Assembly: GCA_025267735.1 (NCBI GenBank) | Contig: CM046303.1 | Location: 31,038,380-31,102,379, forward strand | Length of the DNA stretch: 64,000 nucleotides | Direction: 5' to 3' | Source of the DNA: Mactra quadrangularis | Taxonomy: Eukaryota; Mollusca; Bivalvia; Venerida; Mactridae | Made by a program: the position numbers and the translations under genes | Notes under the pieces: model-generated | Told to the model about the DNA's origin: nothing | The model's database searches: none | Seen by the model: only the letters and a program-made list of their open reading frames with translations | In this document: positions 45,851 through 59,100 of the stretch, piece by piece | Layout of the letters: each line of letters starts with the position of its first letter | How positions within the stretch are numbered: the first letter of the stretch is position 1

Positions 45851-46904
45851 CACCAAAACAGTTGTATCACTGTGTAACTGAAGAATTATTCTTAGAATTT
45901 ATTCTTAAAATATATATTTTCAAAAAATCTGTTCAAGCTAGATTGGTGATGTAAGCTAAGTCCCTGAAAACAGATGTCAAGAATTCTGCTGTTCTTGAAT
46001 TTGTCATAGATAGAATGGGACTTCAGTATTGCCAAACTATTCACAGCGGTTACGTCTCGCATTGTTATTGATTTGATGAAGGGAGATAACCACTGCGGGG
46101 AGTTTGCAGTATCGCCTGCAATATATATTGACCCTTGTTTGTTTAGTTACAGTTATTTTAAACAATGATGTATTTTAAGTACTAATCAAGATATTTTAAT
46201 GACAGATTGTATTTTTACAGAGTATCACTACACACACATGTATACACTTCTCTAAAGGGACATAACTATAGACTATTTTGTAAGTTAGGTCCCTTTATAC
46301 TGTTTTCATTACTGAATATGTTCAATACTCATCAAGATATATGAATGAAAGTGTGTATGCTTATTTATTGGTAACTAGTTCATCTTGACTAATATAAAGG
46401 AACACAAACTCCCTGCAGCGGTTTTTCCCTTCATTGAACCAATAACCACTGCCACCACAAGTAAATTTGTCCCCATAGAGTCAAATGTTCTTCATTACAG
46501 TATTTTCATTTACATTTCAATGTTTTCTAAAAAAATGTGTTTTCTTGGAGTAAATTATGATGTTCTCAGTACATAAAGATAAGTATTTTTAATTGTCAAG
46601 AAGCTTAGCAATGGTAATCGCCATTATTTGTCACATTTATGGTATAAGCGTCTCGCGGGGAGTTTGGGTTCGAACCAGGGACGTGCAAATCAATCACAGA
46701 GTGTCCTACATCAGATTTACTGTCCTTGCTTTCACGTATTTATATTAACATCTTTGTTTGTTTTCAGATTGTTTAAGTTTATGGAATGGATCAATGTTAT
46801 GAAAGTACTGTTATATGTTCAGCTGGTCGTGAGAAGACAAGTGCGATGACAAAAAGGAACGTCCTCACTTGTTTGACAAAGGAAGTATATTTTATTTTTT
46901 CGGA

Positions 46905-47175
46905 GGGAGGGTTAACGCTGTAGCAGCACATTTTATTTGTTATATCGCGACAGTTAGTCAACTATCCAATGTTCCTGGAAAGGTTAAATCTGTGGACTTA
47001 GCTTTTAATCAACTCTTAGGCGCATACTCCGGTGGGAGTAGGGAGAATGGCTGTAGAAAATTACTTCATTACCAAGCTCCACGATAGTATGCCCCCCTAA
47101 CCCTGGAATCGAACCTACGACCTTTGATCAGTAGATTTGTGTGCAACCAATTAATCTAACTGGGCGGGCTTCAAA
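46905..47175 (-). mobile_element. SINE family B copy
   Basis: 'GGGTTAACGCTGTAGCAGCACA', 'CCTGGAAAGGTTAAATCTGTGG' and the head 'CCTGGAATCGAACCTACGAC' with 'GATCAGTAGATTTGTGTGCA' follow the family order. Confidence 0.7.
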
Positions 47176-47199
47176 TTTTTACACATACAGTTCATCAAA

Positions 47200-49610
47200 A
47201 GTTGGAAATTTGTTTTAAGATCTGCCTCATTTTCGCAGAGGATGTTTACTTGATAACATTGACCCTGTGCATCGAATATACTGTCTTGTATGTGACTCTC
47301 AAAGTAGATAAAATAAAGCATTGACAGATGTTTCTGTGCTCAAAAAAGTTGTGCTCTTTGTGGGATTCGAACCTAAGACCTCCTTACTTTGATCAGTAAT
47401 CAATGTAAAATGCTTTATTTTAGCTTGATTTATATACTTCAGTCCAGAGATCAAGCTCGTCAAGACTAAATGGGTATGATAACTGACTGACAATGTAATG
47501 TTCATTTTAATTTAATGTTTTGTGGTGGTTTTCACTAATATATCTTTCGATAAAGATCATCGTAAGTCAAAAGCAAGAAACATTAACCATACGATCATTT
47601 TTGGCCAATAAATTCCAAATATCGAATTATGTAGAATAATGTTTACCGTTTGAATATCATGATAATCGTAGCTATTTGTATCATCCTTCTGACTTTGAGC
47701 CACAAAACCATGAAAAATGACTTAAGACAGCGATATTTTTACCTCTGCGTCCCGCGTCTCTGACGCACAATTTTAGCTAAAAACCCATTGCTTCTTGACA
47801 TGTGCGTCCAGCTGGACGCATAACGCCGTGGAAGTGGCAAGTAGACGTGTAAAATGATATTTGGCGGGCTGGCACAAATGACAACTCTGCTCAGAGTTTT
47901 GCGTAATTAATAGCTGTAATTAACAACTTTGCACTGTTAAACGTCATATGTTCTGAATACTTCGACATATTTCATTGGTTCTGTGTTATCAGTGACCAAT
48001 CAAACTGACTTTTATATTGTATTCAGTTGTTGATATCAGCAGGCTTTTATCGATGACGTAATTTAGGAGTCTTGACCTCGATTTCTAGTTAAATACTGGT
48101 GTTTAGTTTCTTCTTGTATATAACAAGTGTTAGGTACATTAGAGATGCTAGTTATAAATCTTCTCAAATTGTTACGCTTAGAGGTCATTAGTTTAGCATT
48201 TTGATTTAAAATTTACGACCAAATCTCTGCCATACACAGCGAGGAATGGTAAAAGTTCTATTTCAGACAATTAAGGTCCTAACTTTTATTATGCCTTATC
48301 AATTATTACGACGGTTACGATTTGTTAATGAACTTGAAGTCAATATGCATAAATGCTGACTCTAACTAGCTCATTTCATGACGGTTTCTCAATTATATGA
48401 TCGTTAAATCCATCCTGTATCATTGTTTTATCATGATGACGATCTGCGCCTTGAAACATTCGTCCTCAATAATGTTCGTACTCGATACGTTATGAACATT
48501 TTTAAAGAAATAAAGATTTTAAAATTTTACATTTGACTGTTTTCGATCAACTTGATTAACTTGAAAAATATGTCAACTGAATGGATGTTTTTACGGTTAA
48601 TTGAATTGATAAGAATTCATATTTATCAGACTTAAGGTGTGAGTAAATTACTTATTTTGTGAATTGTTATCAAATAAATGTAATAACATAGTTTTCTTAT
48701 GAAAGACCATCAGAATTACTAAAATATGCATTCAGGGTAAATAAAATGACTGTTGGTGGTTTTATAAAAAGGCATCTATAGAGTTGTAAAATACAATGTA
48801 TATCAACTAAATGCATAATAAATAATATTTATTATTATAGACTGATTTCCACCATTATTTTTACATTGACTCTTGCTTGAGAAATATTTTTGATTCTTTA
48901 AAAGTTTGCCCGATGAGTCATTGACTATTAACTTTTGAAGCCTGAGTAAGAGACACATGTTGGATAACTTGTGATTTCTTAGCCAAAGAAATTTAAAAAA
49001 ATCACAAGACTTAGGTTGCATCCTAAAATAAACATAATTTGTTTGGTGTATGATATAAACATTTCAGCAACTTTTCAATTTTTACATAATTATTCCATCT
49101 GTCAACTGATAATTTGGGCAGGCAGAAAGTCTGACCATATATGCCTGTTTAACTGATAGTTTGAAGTCTTTGGTACAGACTGAGTCTGAGTCAATAAAAC
49201 ATGGAAATCTTAATTTCAATTTATTGTTTTGCTTTCCTGCAGTTTTGAAAGTGATACGTGATTTATGGAGTTTACACTGTTATTAAAAGTGAAAATTCAT
49301 AAAGACATGTAGCCCTCTGATACCTATGCTAAAAGTGGTATACAAATTGATGTTTGATTGTATATGCAGGGACCCATTGTTTCCATCATGGACCCATTGT
49401 TTTAAAACATGTGAGTCCTGTCGGACCCATTGAATTCATTTCTAAAAATATCGCTGCTTAAGATAACATTTTTTCGTAGGAAATTTTGGGAAAAAGTTCA
49501 AAGGTTATCAATTGTTTTCATTTTTACTTGAAAGTTATGGAAGTAAGATAACATCAGAAGTTTATCTGTTAGTTCTTAAGTTTTCTAATAATAGTTTTCT
49601 TACATATACC
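47200..49610. other. Non-coding stretch with one tRNA-like fragment
   Basis: 'GTGGGATTCGAACCTAAGAC' at 47360 is a B-box-like fragment on the minus strand. Otherwise AT-rich with no supported exon. Confidence 0.4.
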
Positions 49611-49629
49611 GTTTTTTTTTCTTTTTCAG

Positions 49630-49787
49630 CTGGTGACAGTTAAGGTGATGTTGCATTAAGTTAAAAGTAGCTAATGAAGCTGAACTATTTAAAACTTGTG
49701 GTTAAGTTTGAAAGGTAAATAATTAACTCGATTTTCAGTTATGATGAACAGACTGGAAGACATTTCAAAAGTAACACTTCAGAATCG
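49630..49787 (+). other. Possible exon with a start codon at 49741
   Basis: A strong polypyrimidine tract and CAG end at 49629, and a GTGAGT donor begins at 49788. Within it ATG at 49741 opens MMNRLEDISKVTLQN at phase 2. A good acceptor at 50585 would continue the frame in phase for about 35 codons, but that continuation looks unlike a conserved protein. Unassigned. Confidence 0.3.
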
Positions 49788-50165
49788 GTGAGTGTATATA
49801 GATATATTTATTATTTTCTAGATATGTCATTTGTTAATAAACTTCAGTATTTGTTATTGTTCGTCATAGAAAAGTTTCAAACTTTCAAGTTCTGAGTTGA
49901 TTATCAGGAAACAACCCATCTTTGGCAACGACAGAAATTACAAGATTTTGGTTAATAATTTAAACTTTTGATATAATTTCTGAGGGTATTTTATCAAAAT
50001 TTGACTCATTTGGCTCTAAAATATCTCTCATTCAGGGATGACGAGTCACATCCCAATGTCTGCGCATAACGCATCCATATAAAGCAGACTCAAAATTTGT
50101 TCCTTTATAAATGTTCATGACCCTTCCATTGGCTATTGAATAAGTCAGCTTTTCCTAATGTGTGC

Positions 50166-50400
50166 AGGTGTGGTGTGTGTAAACGTTATAAGTGCGTGCG
50201 TGTGGGTGTGGTGTGTATAAACCTTTTATATGCGTGCGTGTGGGTGTGGTGAGTATAAACGTTGTATGTACGTGCGTGCGTGCGAGTGTGGTGTGTGTAA
50301 ACGTTGTATGTGCGTGCGTGTGGGTGTGGTGTGTATAAACGTTGTTTGTGCTTGCGTGCGGGGTGTGTGTGTGTGGGGGGGTGTGTGTAGGTGTTCATGC
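50166..50400. repeat. GT-rich minisatellite, ~40-bp unit
   Basis: About five units of the form TGCGTGCGTGTGGGTGTGG plus TGTGTATAAACGTTGTATG. Reading frames here are repeat products. Confidence 0.9.
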
Positions 50401-50799
50401 GTGCATGAATATGTGTTCAGAAACTGACTTATTCATTATCCAATTGATAAACATGTATAGCATTTACTTCATTTATTTTCAAATGACATTTCTAGTTCAT
50501 TTAACTTTTTTGTTAACATTTAAATTCGTTTGAATTTGTCGTTGTTTATCTTCTGTAATTTGTTTTGTTTTTGTTTGGTTCTTAGGTCGTCTGTGTCTGG
50601 CCTGAGATGTGCACCATTATCTCAGGTCCCTGCGTGCATATCCCCCCATCTGTCCCATCCCCGCCATGGAGTGGGTTCGGTCTGTTGGGGTTTTTAAGAG
50701 TCATTGGCTTCATATCCCCCAGCATCAGAGGTTCGAAATGCTTTGGTCACTATTATTTGTATTCTTGCTGACTTGTAGGGTTTATATCAGTTTTATCTA

Positions 50800-52125
50800 G
50801 TTAAGACAAAAATGTATTGGGAAATTGGGGACAGTTTGTGTGTTAATTTTGGTACGTAGTCGGGGTTCAGTTAAGAACTGCATGAACTTGCTTTGGGTTC
50901 TACATTGGAACAATACATGAAATTGTTTGGGGCTTACTCAGAAAATGGGAGAATTTGCTTTGGGTAGTCCGTGTAACGAAGATGTGATGTTTTTCAAAAG
51001 CTTAGAAAAATTGAGCGATTTGTTGTATTCTACATAATATTATTATTATAAAAATGTCTATATATTGAATATTATTGTTGTTCCTTTGCTGGTTTAGTCG
51101 TATTTATTGATTGGTTACTACTAGAAAATAGGGACGTTGATATGTTTTCACTTGGGGGACTATTCAAGTGAATTTGTAACGGCTTTGTTTTTGTCTTTAA
51201 CTTAACTATGATATCATTACAAATGTGACAATATTCTAAGCAAATGATTGATATATCATCTATTGTAGTACTTGTACTTGTATAAAATAAATTCCTGTTA
51301 ACAGATATCCTGTAGGCAGCTGCAGTGATATGATCGAGTATGCGAGCGAATAATTTTAAATTGTATTTTAATTAGATTGATCTAAAATATGATTTTATTT
51401 CATACAAATGACGAAGTTGCACATTAGTCCCCGACATAAGTCTGCTTTCACTTTCTGTTAGGAACTTTTGTCAGTTATTTCCCTTTACATACTCTTCAAA
51501 TAGTTAGGTCCAATCAGTTGGATTACTCAGATTTTACCATTTATTTTCAATGACAATTTGACACAGTCAATTTTAAATACCTATTTTCTTATTTTTAATT
51601 ATTAAATTTGTTTGAAATTTCAAGCACAGTATTTTTTGTTAAGGAACTATCTATATTTCATTACTCTAGTTAATATTTCAATTAACAAGAATCGGCGCAA
51701 TATGACTGGTCTGTGTTGATGCGCCGTAAAGCCATAATTTAATTAACAAGAAAAAAATCATGAAATAGTTGGAAATATACTTACATAGGAGATTAATAAT
51801 AAAGTCCAAGAATTCCAACTATTAGGTACTACCCTCGAATTGGATCGATCCAATCTTTATCAAGGAAAGATAACGGACCAACATCCCTCATTAAATATTT
51901 AAATTAAGAATTCGCTAAAATATTCTTGACCACACTTTTTGTTTTATTATCTATACTAGATTTTATGGCATACATTACTGTGTGAGGCTTTTAAGGAGAA
52001 AACATCTCACTCTAACTAATCATGTCAAAGGGAGATAATAGCCCACTAAAGGTAGACCCTTTAATTAAATAAAAATTTTCAGAAAATTAGCTTTCAATTA
52101 ATATAGTCAATGCAAATGAGTATAT
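50800..52125. other. Non-coding stretch with short repeat pieces
   Basis: A family E fragment lies at about 51300-51395 (ACAGATATCCTGTAG). 'GTTGATGCGCCGTAAAGCC' near 51715 resembles a SINE 3' end. No exon is supported. Confidence 0.45.
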
Positions 52126-52130
52126 GAGTT

Positions 52131-52425
52131 TTTATTTATTTGTTTATTTATTGAAGTTAACGCCGTATCAACAGAATATTAGGTCATTTCACGGCGTCCA
52201 GCGCACCTAACCTAGCTTTCCTGGACCATTGTCTATAACCAGTACTCACCTACCCTTCCACAAGGCCGGAAACTTCTCCATATTGTCTAATCAATGGAGG
52301 AAAATCGACATTATTGTCAAATTTTCATGGAAGGGTATAACCTCCCCGGTTGGATTCGCACCCGCACCCCCTCGGGCACGAGTATCCAAATCCCGACGCG
52401 CTACAAACTGCGCTATCGATCCAGG
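52131..52425 (-). mobile_element. SINE family A, full-length copy
   Basis: It runs from a TTTATTTATTTGTTTATTTA tail, through the same body, to the head complement of GGTGCGGGTGCGAATCCAAC, where the B box carries a change (GTGCGAATC). Confidence 0.88.
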
Positions 52426-52439
52426 TTGTATATGTGTAT

Positions 52440-53380
52440 ATATCATGGTACTGAAGTTGTTTGAATTCCTTATAAACTAGTGATCGAGTTGCTTGCTATT
52501 CGTTTAGATCTTAAAATATAATTATAACGGTTTCGCATTAAAAAGGTAATAGCAAAATATCATTATAAGTCTATGCTTTTAATGGCTTGTACCGTAGTAA
52601 GCATCTAAAATTATTGGTGTCATCAATATCGCCTCATGTTTTCTTAATTTCTTAAGTGTGTGATATTATTACAACGATAAAAAAGGTAGAATCTCTATTG
52701 CTCGTAACATTCGTTTGGACACCGCGGTGAGTCGTTCTCAATACATAGTAAGCGTTTATAGATCGCACAAAATAGTTCAGTAATTTGACAATCTATACTA
52801 TTAAATTTGCGAGTTTCCTGTTTTGTGGAAAAAACTGCACAGTTTTGAACAAATCTTTGTTTGTTGCTGAAGCTCCTATATATCGGCATATCAAGTTGAC
52901 TATTCTTTTTTGACAAAGGCTCTTGATATTGCAAAAACTGCCAAAATCAACAACAATAGTGGGTTTTTTGTGTCTAAAAATAGTTCTAGATAAAACTAAA
53001 AATAGACCATACTCCCCGCAGCGGTTATTTTCCTTTATTGTCATTACCTAAAGCCCATGCTTGCACGGGCTTCCATCTAATTAATCCAATATTCATAAAG
53101 TAACAGTTTTCACAAAGTTATTAAGAGTTTACAATAAACCAATATTTGCTAGAGTACTAAGTCACAAAGAGCATATAACACTCAGATCAACAAATGATTC
53201 TTTCCCATGCAAACAAAAATTGGTTGATCTTACATAGCAGAATACTGAACACATGAACTATTTCATTAGCTGATAAATATTAACATAGTTATCACAATTA
53301 CTTATAAGATTGACAATAAACTGCCGGAAGACAGGTACAATCAGCTTAGTAAATCTAATAATGACTCTCATTTAAGATTC
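52440..53380. other. Non-coding stretch, nothing identified
   Basis: Two overlapping minus-strand frames (52695-53044) have no splice sites or domain that I can support. Confidence 0.4.
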
Positions 53381-53384
53381 TGTC

Positions 53385-53625
53385 TTAAGTAAAAAATATC
53401 ATACACACTATATGGCATGTCAAATTTTCCCTATACTAAGGAATGTTTCTGTCTTCAATTAAGATAACAAACACAATAAGACATGTCATTCTATCATATC
53501 CCTCAGGTAGGCATCTATCTTACATAAAGGCGATAAAAAGTTATTCCATATCATTTTTCCCTGCGTTTCTTTTTCGTTTTGGTATATAAAAGTTTCTGTC
53601 CTCAATTTAGATAAATCTATATTTA
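53385..53625. repeat. Outlying island of the 70-bp satellite
   Basis: 'GGCATGTCAAATTTTCCCTA', 'TTTCTGTCTTCAATTAAGAT', 'AATAAGACATGTCATTCTAT' and 'CAGGTAGGCATCTATCTT' match the array that begins at 56130, 2.5 kb away. Confidence 0.8.
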
Positions 53626-53689
53626 CAAAATGTGGTCACGTTATTTTTTGTCTATCCTTATCGTGCGTTACGTCATAGTAACTCATAGT

Positions 53690-53800
53690 AGTTGGTTAAC
53701 AGCTAAATCTAGAGATTTAGCCTTTAATGGAGGAGTAATTAGGTTGTCTGACCGCCATTATATGACCTAAACAATGTGTTGCTATGGCGTTAAAACCGAC
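53690..53800 (+). mobile_element. SINE family B 3' fragment
   Basis: 'GTTGGTTAACAGCTAAATC' and 'GACCGCCATTATATGACCTA' are the reverse complement of the 3' half of the copy at 37905. It lies in the presumed 3' UTR of the next gene. Confidence 0.7.
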
Positions 53801-53821
53801 GGAAACAAAACAAATACAAAT

Positions 53822-54612
53822 TTATATATAAATTTTGGTGTATTTCCAATCTTTGTCGACAGTTATCCTACACGCGGCTGCCATAAGATCTCCTGAAAAT
53901 TCTGTCTTTAATTGCCTAGTTTTAGAACCAAGAACTGTGTTTGTCTCAGTCATGTTCAGTTGTAGGAGATGAATTGACTGGCACAAAATCAGTAAAATAT
54001 ATTAAATAAATACAACGCTAGAATTGTATTACACAAAATCTTTGAAAAGGAGAACATTTTGAGAAGAACAACTATCAAATAATACAAAACTGATATTACT
54101 GAAAAATAAAAAATAAATAAATTCATTATCATTTGACTGGATTCTAACCCATATCATAATAATACTGGACAACTGCACCATTGTAACGTTGAGTTCCACT
54201 AAGAGAAGATCTGTCGTATAGATACAACCATGCGACAGATGAATATGTCGTATCTCTGTCCCTCGAGGCGCCACACGAAAACACAATCATACGACAAATG
54301 TATGTTTGTCGTATCATCGTCCCGCGGGTTGTGAGACGAAAACAAAAAGATGCGACAAAATTAAAATAAAATGAATAAGGTTTGAACTTAAAAAAGTCTG
54401 TAAAGTAGTTACCGAGAAACAGAGCAGACTTGGAAAAGGCTGACTTGTTAATTTGGAAGGGTATAACTCAACAATTCCATACTTATAGTGTAGTATAGTT
54501 ATAGTATTGGTGATCAGTTAAATAGCCATGATTGTGCAAGCTACCAAAATTTTAAAAAGTATAGAAAACTAAAATAATATACATACCTTGAGACTGTCAA
54601 TGTACTTTTTCT
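53822..54612 (-). CDS. 3' end of an unrecognised gene (two predicted exons)
   Basis: A 26-nt mini-exon (54612-54587) has a strong acceptor (TTTATTTTTGCAG) and a GTATGT donor. The next exon (53977-53822) has the acceptor TTTTGTGCCAG and ends in TAA. Joining them keeps the frame: KKYIDSLK, then SIHLLQLNMTETNTVLGSKT, then later SGDLMAAACRITVDKDW and the end YTKIYI. The composition looks like real protein (possibly helical), with no internal stop in 60 codons. Upstream exons were not found before the satellite and may lie beyond the window. I cannot name the family. The intron (53978-54586) contains a small repeat at 54195-54360. Confidence 0.45.
54195..54360. repeat. Two tandem units rich in CGACAAA/TTTGTCG
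   Basis: Units with GTCGTATCTCTGTCCCTCG and GTCGTATCATCGTCCCGCG, each followed by ACGAAAACA and MRYGCGACA/ATACGACA. ATACGACAAATGTATG and TTTGTCGTAT form a hairpin. Confidence 0.65.
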
Positions 54613-54794
54613 CTGCAAAAATAAAAAAATATATATATTAAAACTCGAATATCAGAATACTAGCAACGTAGGAATTTAAAGAGCAATATATTAAATAACC
54701 AAATGGCTTACGTACAAGCTGTAGCCATGTATTCTTAAAAGTTTGATCGCAATGTTTATTAAATTCAAATAAAAATTAATATGATTTATGCTAA

Positions 54795-55375
54795 AGTCAC
54801 ATAATTTTAAAGAATAGCCGAGACTGCATCGTACGTGCTCCTTGCGATAAAGCTGCTATAAAATCCGTACGATCTCTTGCTTGCCTGTACGTACTTTTAC
54901 CAGGGTCCTTGTAATGTGCCGAGAATACACGTAGCAATTTAAGGTCAAATCGTAAACACAATCGAGGCCGAGTATGGATTAAACTTGCATATCTAACAGC
55001 TACGGCTACGTACGAGTGTGTTGTTTTGTGTCATGTGCGTACCGCTCTCAATCTTCGTAAATAGATATCCTGTAAAGCGTTATCGTAGGATCTCTACTGT
55101 TTCCATGGAAGTTCGTGTCGAGATGAACTTTGTGTCGACCAATCAATGCGTATTTTCATCTAGAGGAAAACACTATTAATCACATTTTGATTTCGTAATT
55201 TCTTTTTTAGACCAAGGTTTGCATGCTAATTTAAGGTGGGTCGGTAAGGCCAGATCTAAATTAGCAAGTATGCCAGCGGAAATTTTTAGATCGGGTTTTA
55301 ATCAGATTGACCGTCTCCTTAATACGCAAGACTCTCCACGACCTACGGCTTTCTGCACGTAAGGGTACGACATTC
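54795..55375. repeat. Repeat family D copy 3, interrupted by family E
   Basis: The D landmarks (CCTGTACGTACTTTTACCAGGG, GTGTGTTGTTTTGTGTCATG, then CTTAATACGCAAGACTCTCC) are split by about 270 bp (55045-55315). That insert starts CAATCTTCGTAAATAGATAT and ends TTTTAATCAGATTG, the same ends as family E at 5541-5683. Confidence 0.7.
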
Positions 55376-55379
55376 GGAA

Positions 55380-56125
55380 TTCCTCGACTGTTCATAATTG
55401 AATAATCTCGGAAGGATTCGAGAGGGTCTTACTGGATGTTTGTGATTTAACTACCACATTTTTAATGATTTATATGTTATTTTAGAATTTTATGACAGTT
55501 CAAAGAAAAGGTATATTTGTGTCATTTTTGTGTGTTCAAGTTTAGTCAGTCATCCATATCATTTAAAGATCACCTTTTATTATTTGAACTACTAGGTATA
55601 TGGTTGCAGAGGATAGGCTCTGAACGATCTGTTGTGTGCTTATTTAAAGTAAAAATGAGTTATAAGTTCCGATCTGTTTATCATATGGTAATAAGACATT
55701 CAGAAACTTGATTGCCTTCACAGACTTCGAGGTTGTTGCTCCTGGGCTTATTCATTTTTATAATGTTATATAAGTTACACGTTGATTAATCATTCTTGTT
55801 ATTTGGTATATATATTCAAGTATAGTCAGTATCTAGTATATTTGTTATGTCAAGTACATAAGTCTTATCAGTTTATAGAATGCTCAACAGAAATAAGGTT
55901 CATATGACCACAAAAATAATAGGACAATCAGTTAAGACAGGCAGACCCACTTTCATGCCGTATGACCTAAATGAACAGACAAAATCGTTCAATTACACTT
56001 CTTAAGCCAACTTTGGTCCAGTCTTAATGTAAAATCAACCATTTGATGTCTGTATTCTAAATGTGGCTTAGTTAAAAATATAAATGTGTTTCCAATAGTA
56101 GGGGGTTATTATTCTACTTTTTTAA
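55380..56125. other. Non-coding stretch, nothing identified
   Basis: The 64-residue plus-strand frame at 55517-55711 has no splice context or recognised domain. Confidence 0.4.
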
Positions 56126-56129
56126 TGGG

Positions 56130-59100
56130 ACCCTGTTTAAAAATGCACACTTTATGACATGTCATTCTTTCTCTATTCGAAGGTAAGTATCTGTCTTCAA
56201 TTAAGATAACAAACACAATATGACATGTCAGTCTGTCATTACCCTTATGTAGACTTCTTTCTTCAATTAAAAAAACATAACCACAAAATAAGTCATGTCA
56301 TTCTATCTTTACTCTCATGTAAGCATCTGTCTTCAATTTAGATTACATATACACCCAAACTAAGACATTTCATTTATCATAACTCTCATGTAGGCGTCTT
56401 TCTTCAAATAAAATACATACACACACAATAAGACATGTCATTCTATCATTACCCTCAGGTAGGCATCTATCTTTAATTAAAATATCATACGCCCTATATG
56501 ACATGTCATTATTTCTATATTTTCAGGTAAGTTTCTGTCTTAAATTAGATAACACACACGCAATATGACATGTCATTCTTTCGTTATTCTTATATAAGTT
56601 TCTGTCCTCAATTTAGATAAATGCACACACTTTCACATGTCCTTTTCTCCTTAGTCTTAATTAGTATCTGTCCTCAATTAGAATAACAGACACACATTAT
56701 GGCATGTTATTCTTTCCTTATTCTATAGTTTGTATCAGTCTTAAATTAAGATAACATATATTCCCTTTTAGACTTCCTTTTTATCATAACTCTCATATAG
56801 GTTTCTGTCTTTAGTTACAATATCATGAACACTATATGACATTTCATTCTTTTCCTATTCTAAGGTAAGTATCAGTCTTCAATTATGATAACAAACCAAT
56901 ATGACATGTCATGCTATCATTACCCTATGTGGACTTCTATTTACAATTAAAAACATAACCACACAATAAGACTTGTCATTCTATCATTACTCGCATGTAA
57001 GCATCTGTCTTCCATTAAGATAACATATACACACAAACTAAGACATTTCATTTTATCATAACTCTCATGTAGGCTTCTATCTTTAAATAAAAAAACATTC
57101 ACACACAATAGGACATGTCATTCTAACATTACCCTCAGGTAGGCATCTTTCTTTAAATAAAATATCATACCCCCCTATATGACTTGCATTTTTTATATCT
57201 TTTCAGGAAGGTATCTGTCTTAAATAAGAGTACCACACACACGCAATATGACAAGTCATTCTTTCCTTATTCTTATATAAGTTTCTGGCCTCAATTTAGA
57301 TAAATGCTCACACTATGACATGTCATTCTTTTCTGAGTCTTACAAAGTATTTGTCCTCAATTAAAATTACAGGCACACGTTATGGCATGTCATCCTTTTG
57401 CTTAATTTATAGTTAGTGTCAGTCTTGAATTACGATAATATATATTCCCTGCTTGACATGTCATGCTATCACCACTCTCATGTACGATTCTGTCTTCAGT
57501 AAAACTTTCATGTACACTATATGACCTTTCATTCTTTAGTATATGTCCTCAATTAAGATAACAAATACACACAAACTAAGACATTTCATATTATCATAAC
57601 TCTCATGTAGGTTTCTATCTTCAAAAAAAACCAACATACACATACAATAAGAGATTTCATTTTATCACAACATTCAGGAAAGGATCTATCTTTAAATAAA
57701 ATATCATACCCCCTACATGACATGTCATTTTTTATATTCACAGGTAAGTATCTGTTCTCAATTAAAATAAAAGACTCACATTATGGCACGTCATTCTTTC
57801 CTTATTCTATAGTTAGTATTAGTCTTAAATAAAGATAACATTTATTCCCTGCTAGACATGTCATTCTATCATAACGCTCATGTAAGATTCTATCTTTAGT
57901 AAAAATAACACGCACGCTATATGACGTGTCATTCTTTCCCTATTCCAAGGGAAGTATCTGTGTCCACTTAAGATAACAAACACAATATGACATGTCATTC
58001 TATCATTACCCTTATGTGGACTTCTATCTTCAATTAAAAATCATAACCACAAAATAAGACATGTCTTTCTATCATTACCCCCATATAGGCATCTGTCTTA
58101 AAGTAAGATAACATATACACACAAACTAAGACATTTAATTTTTCATAACTCTCATGTAGGCATCTTTCTTCAAATAAAAAAACATACAAACATTATGACA
58201 TGTCATTCTTTCCTTATTTTATAGTTTGTATCAGTCTTAAATTAAGATAACGTATATTCCTTCTTAAACTCACATTCTATCATAAATCTCATGTAAGATT
58301 CTGTCTTTAGTAACAATATCATGCACACTATATGACATGTCATTCTTTCCCTTTTCGAAGGTAAGTATCAGTCTTCAATTAAGATAACAAACACAATATG
58401 ACATGTCATTCTATCATTTCCCTTATGTGGACTTCTATTTACAATTAAAAACATAACCTTACAATAAGACATGTCTTTCTATAATTACTCCATGTAGGCA
58501 TCTGTCTTCAATTAAGATAAAATATACACACAAACTAAGACATTTCATTTTATCATAACTCTCATGTAAGCTTCTATCTTGAAATAAAAAAAACATACGC
58601 ACACAATAAGACATGTCATTCTATCATTACCCTCAGGTAGGCATCTTTCTTCAGAAAAAAGATATCATATCCCCTATATGACATGTCATTTTTTCTAAAT
58701 TTTCAAGGAATTATCTGCCTTAAATAAGATAACACACACGCAATTTGACATGTCATTCTTACCTTTTTCTTATTTATGTCCTCAATTTAGATAAATGCAC
58801 ACACTGTGACATATCATTCTTTTCTAAGTCCTAATAAGTATCCGTCCTCAATTAAAATAACAGACACACATTATTGCATGTCATCCTTTCCTTATTTTAT
58901 AGTTAGTATCAGTCTTGAATTACGATAACATATATTCCCTGTTAGACATGTCATTTCATTAAACTCTCAAGTAAAATTCTGTCGATAGTAAAAATATCAT
59001 GCACACTATATGACATGTCATTCAATTAAGATAACAAACACAATATGACATGTCATTTTATCATCACCCATATTGGGATTTCTATCTTCAATTAGAAAAA

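Noticed and set aside
50186..50427. His/Thr- and Cys/Val-rich ORFs
   Set aside because: Products of the GT-rich minisatellite.
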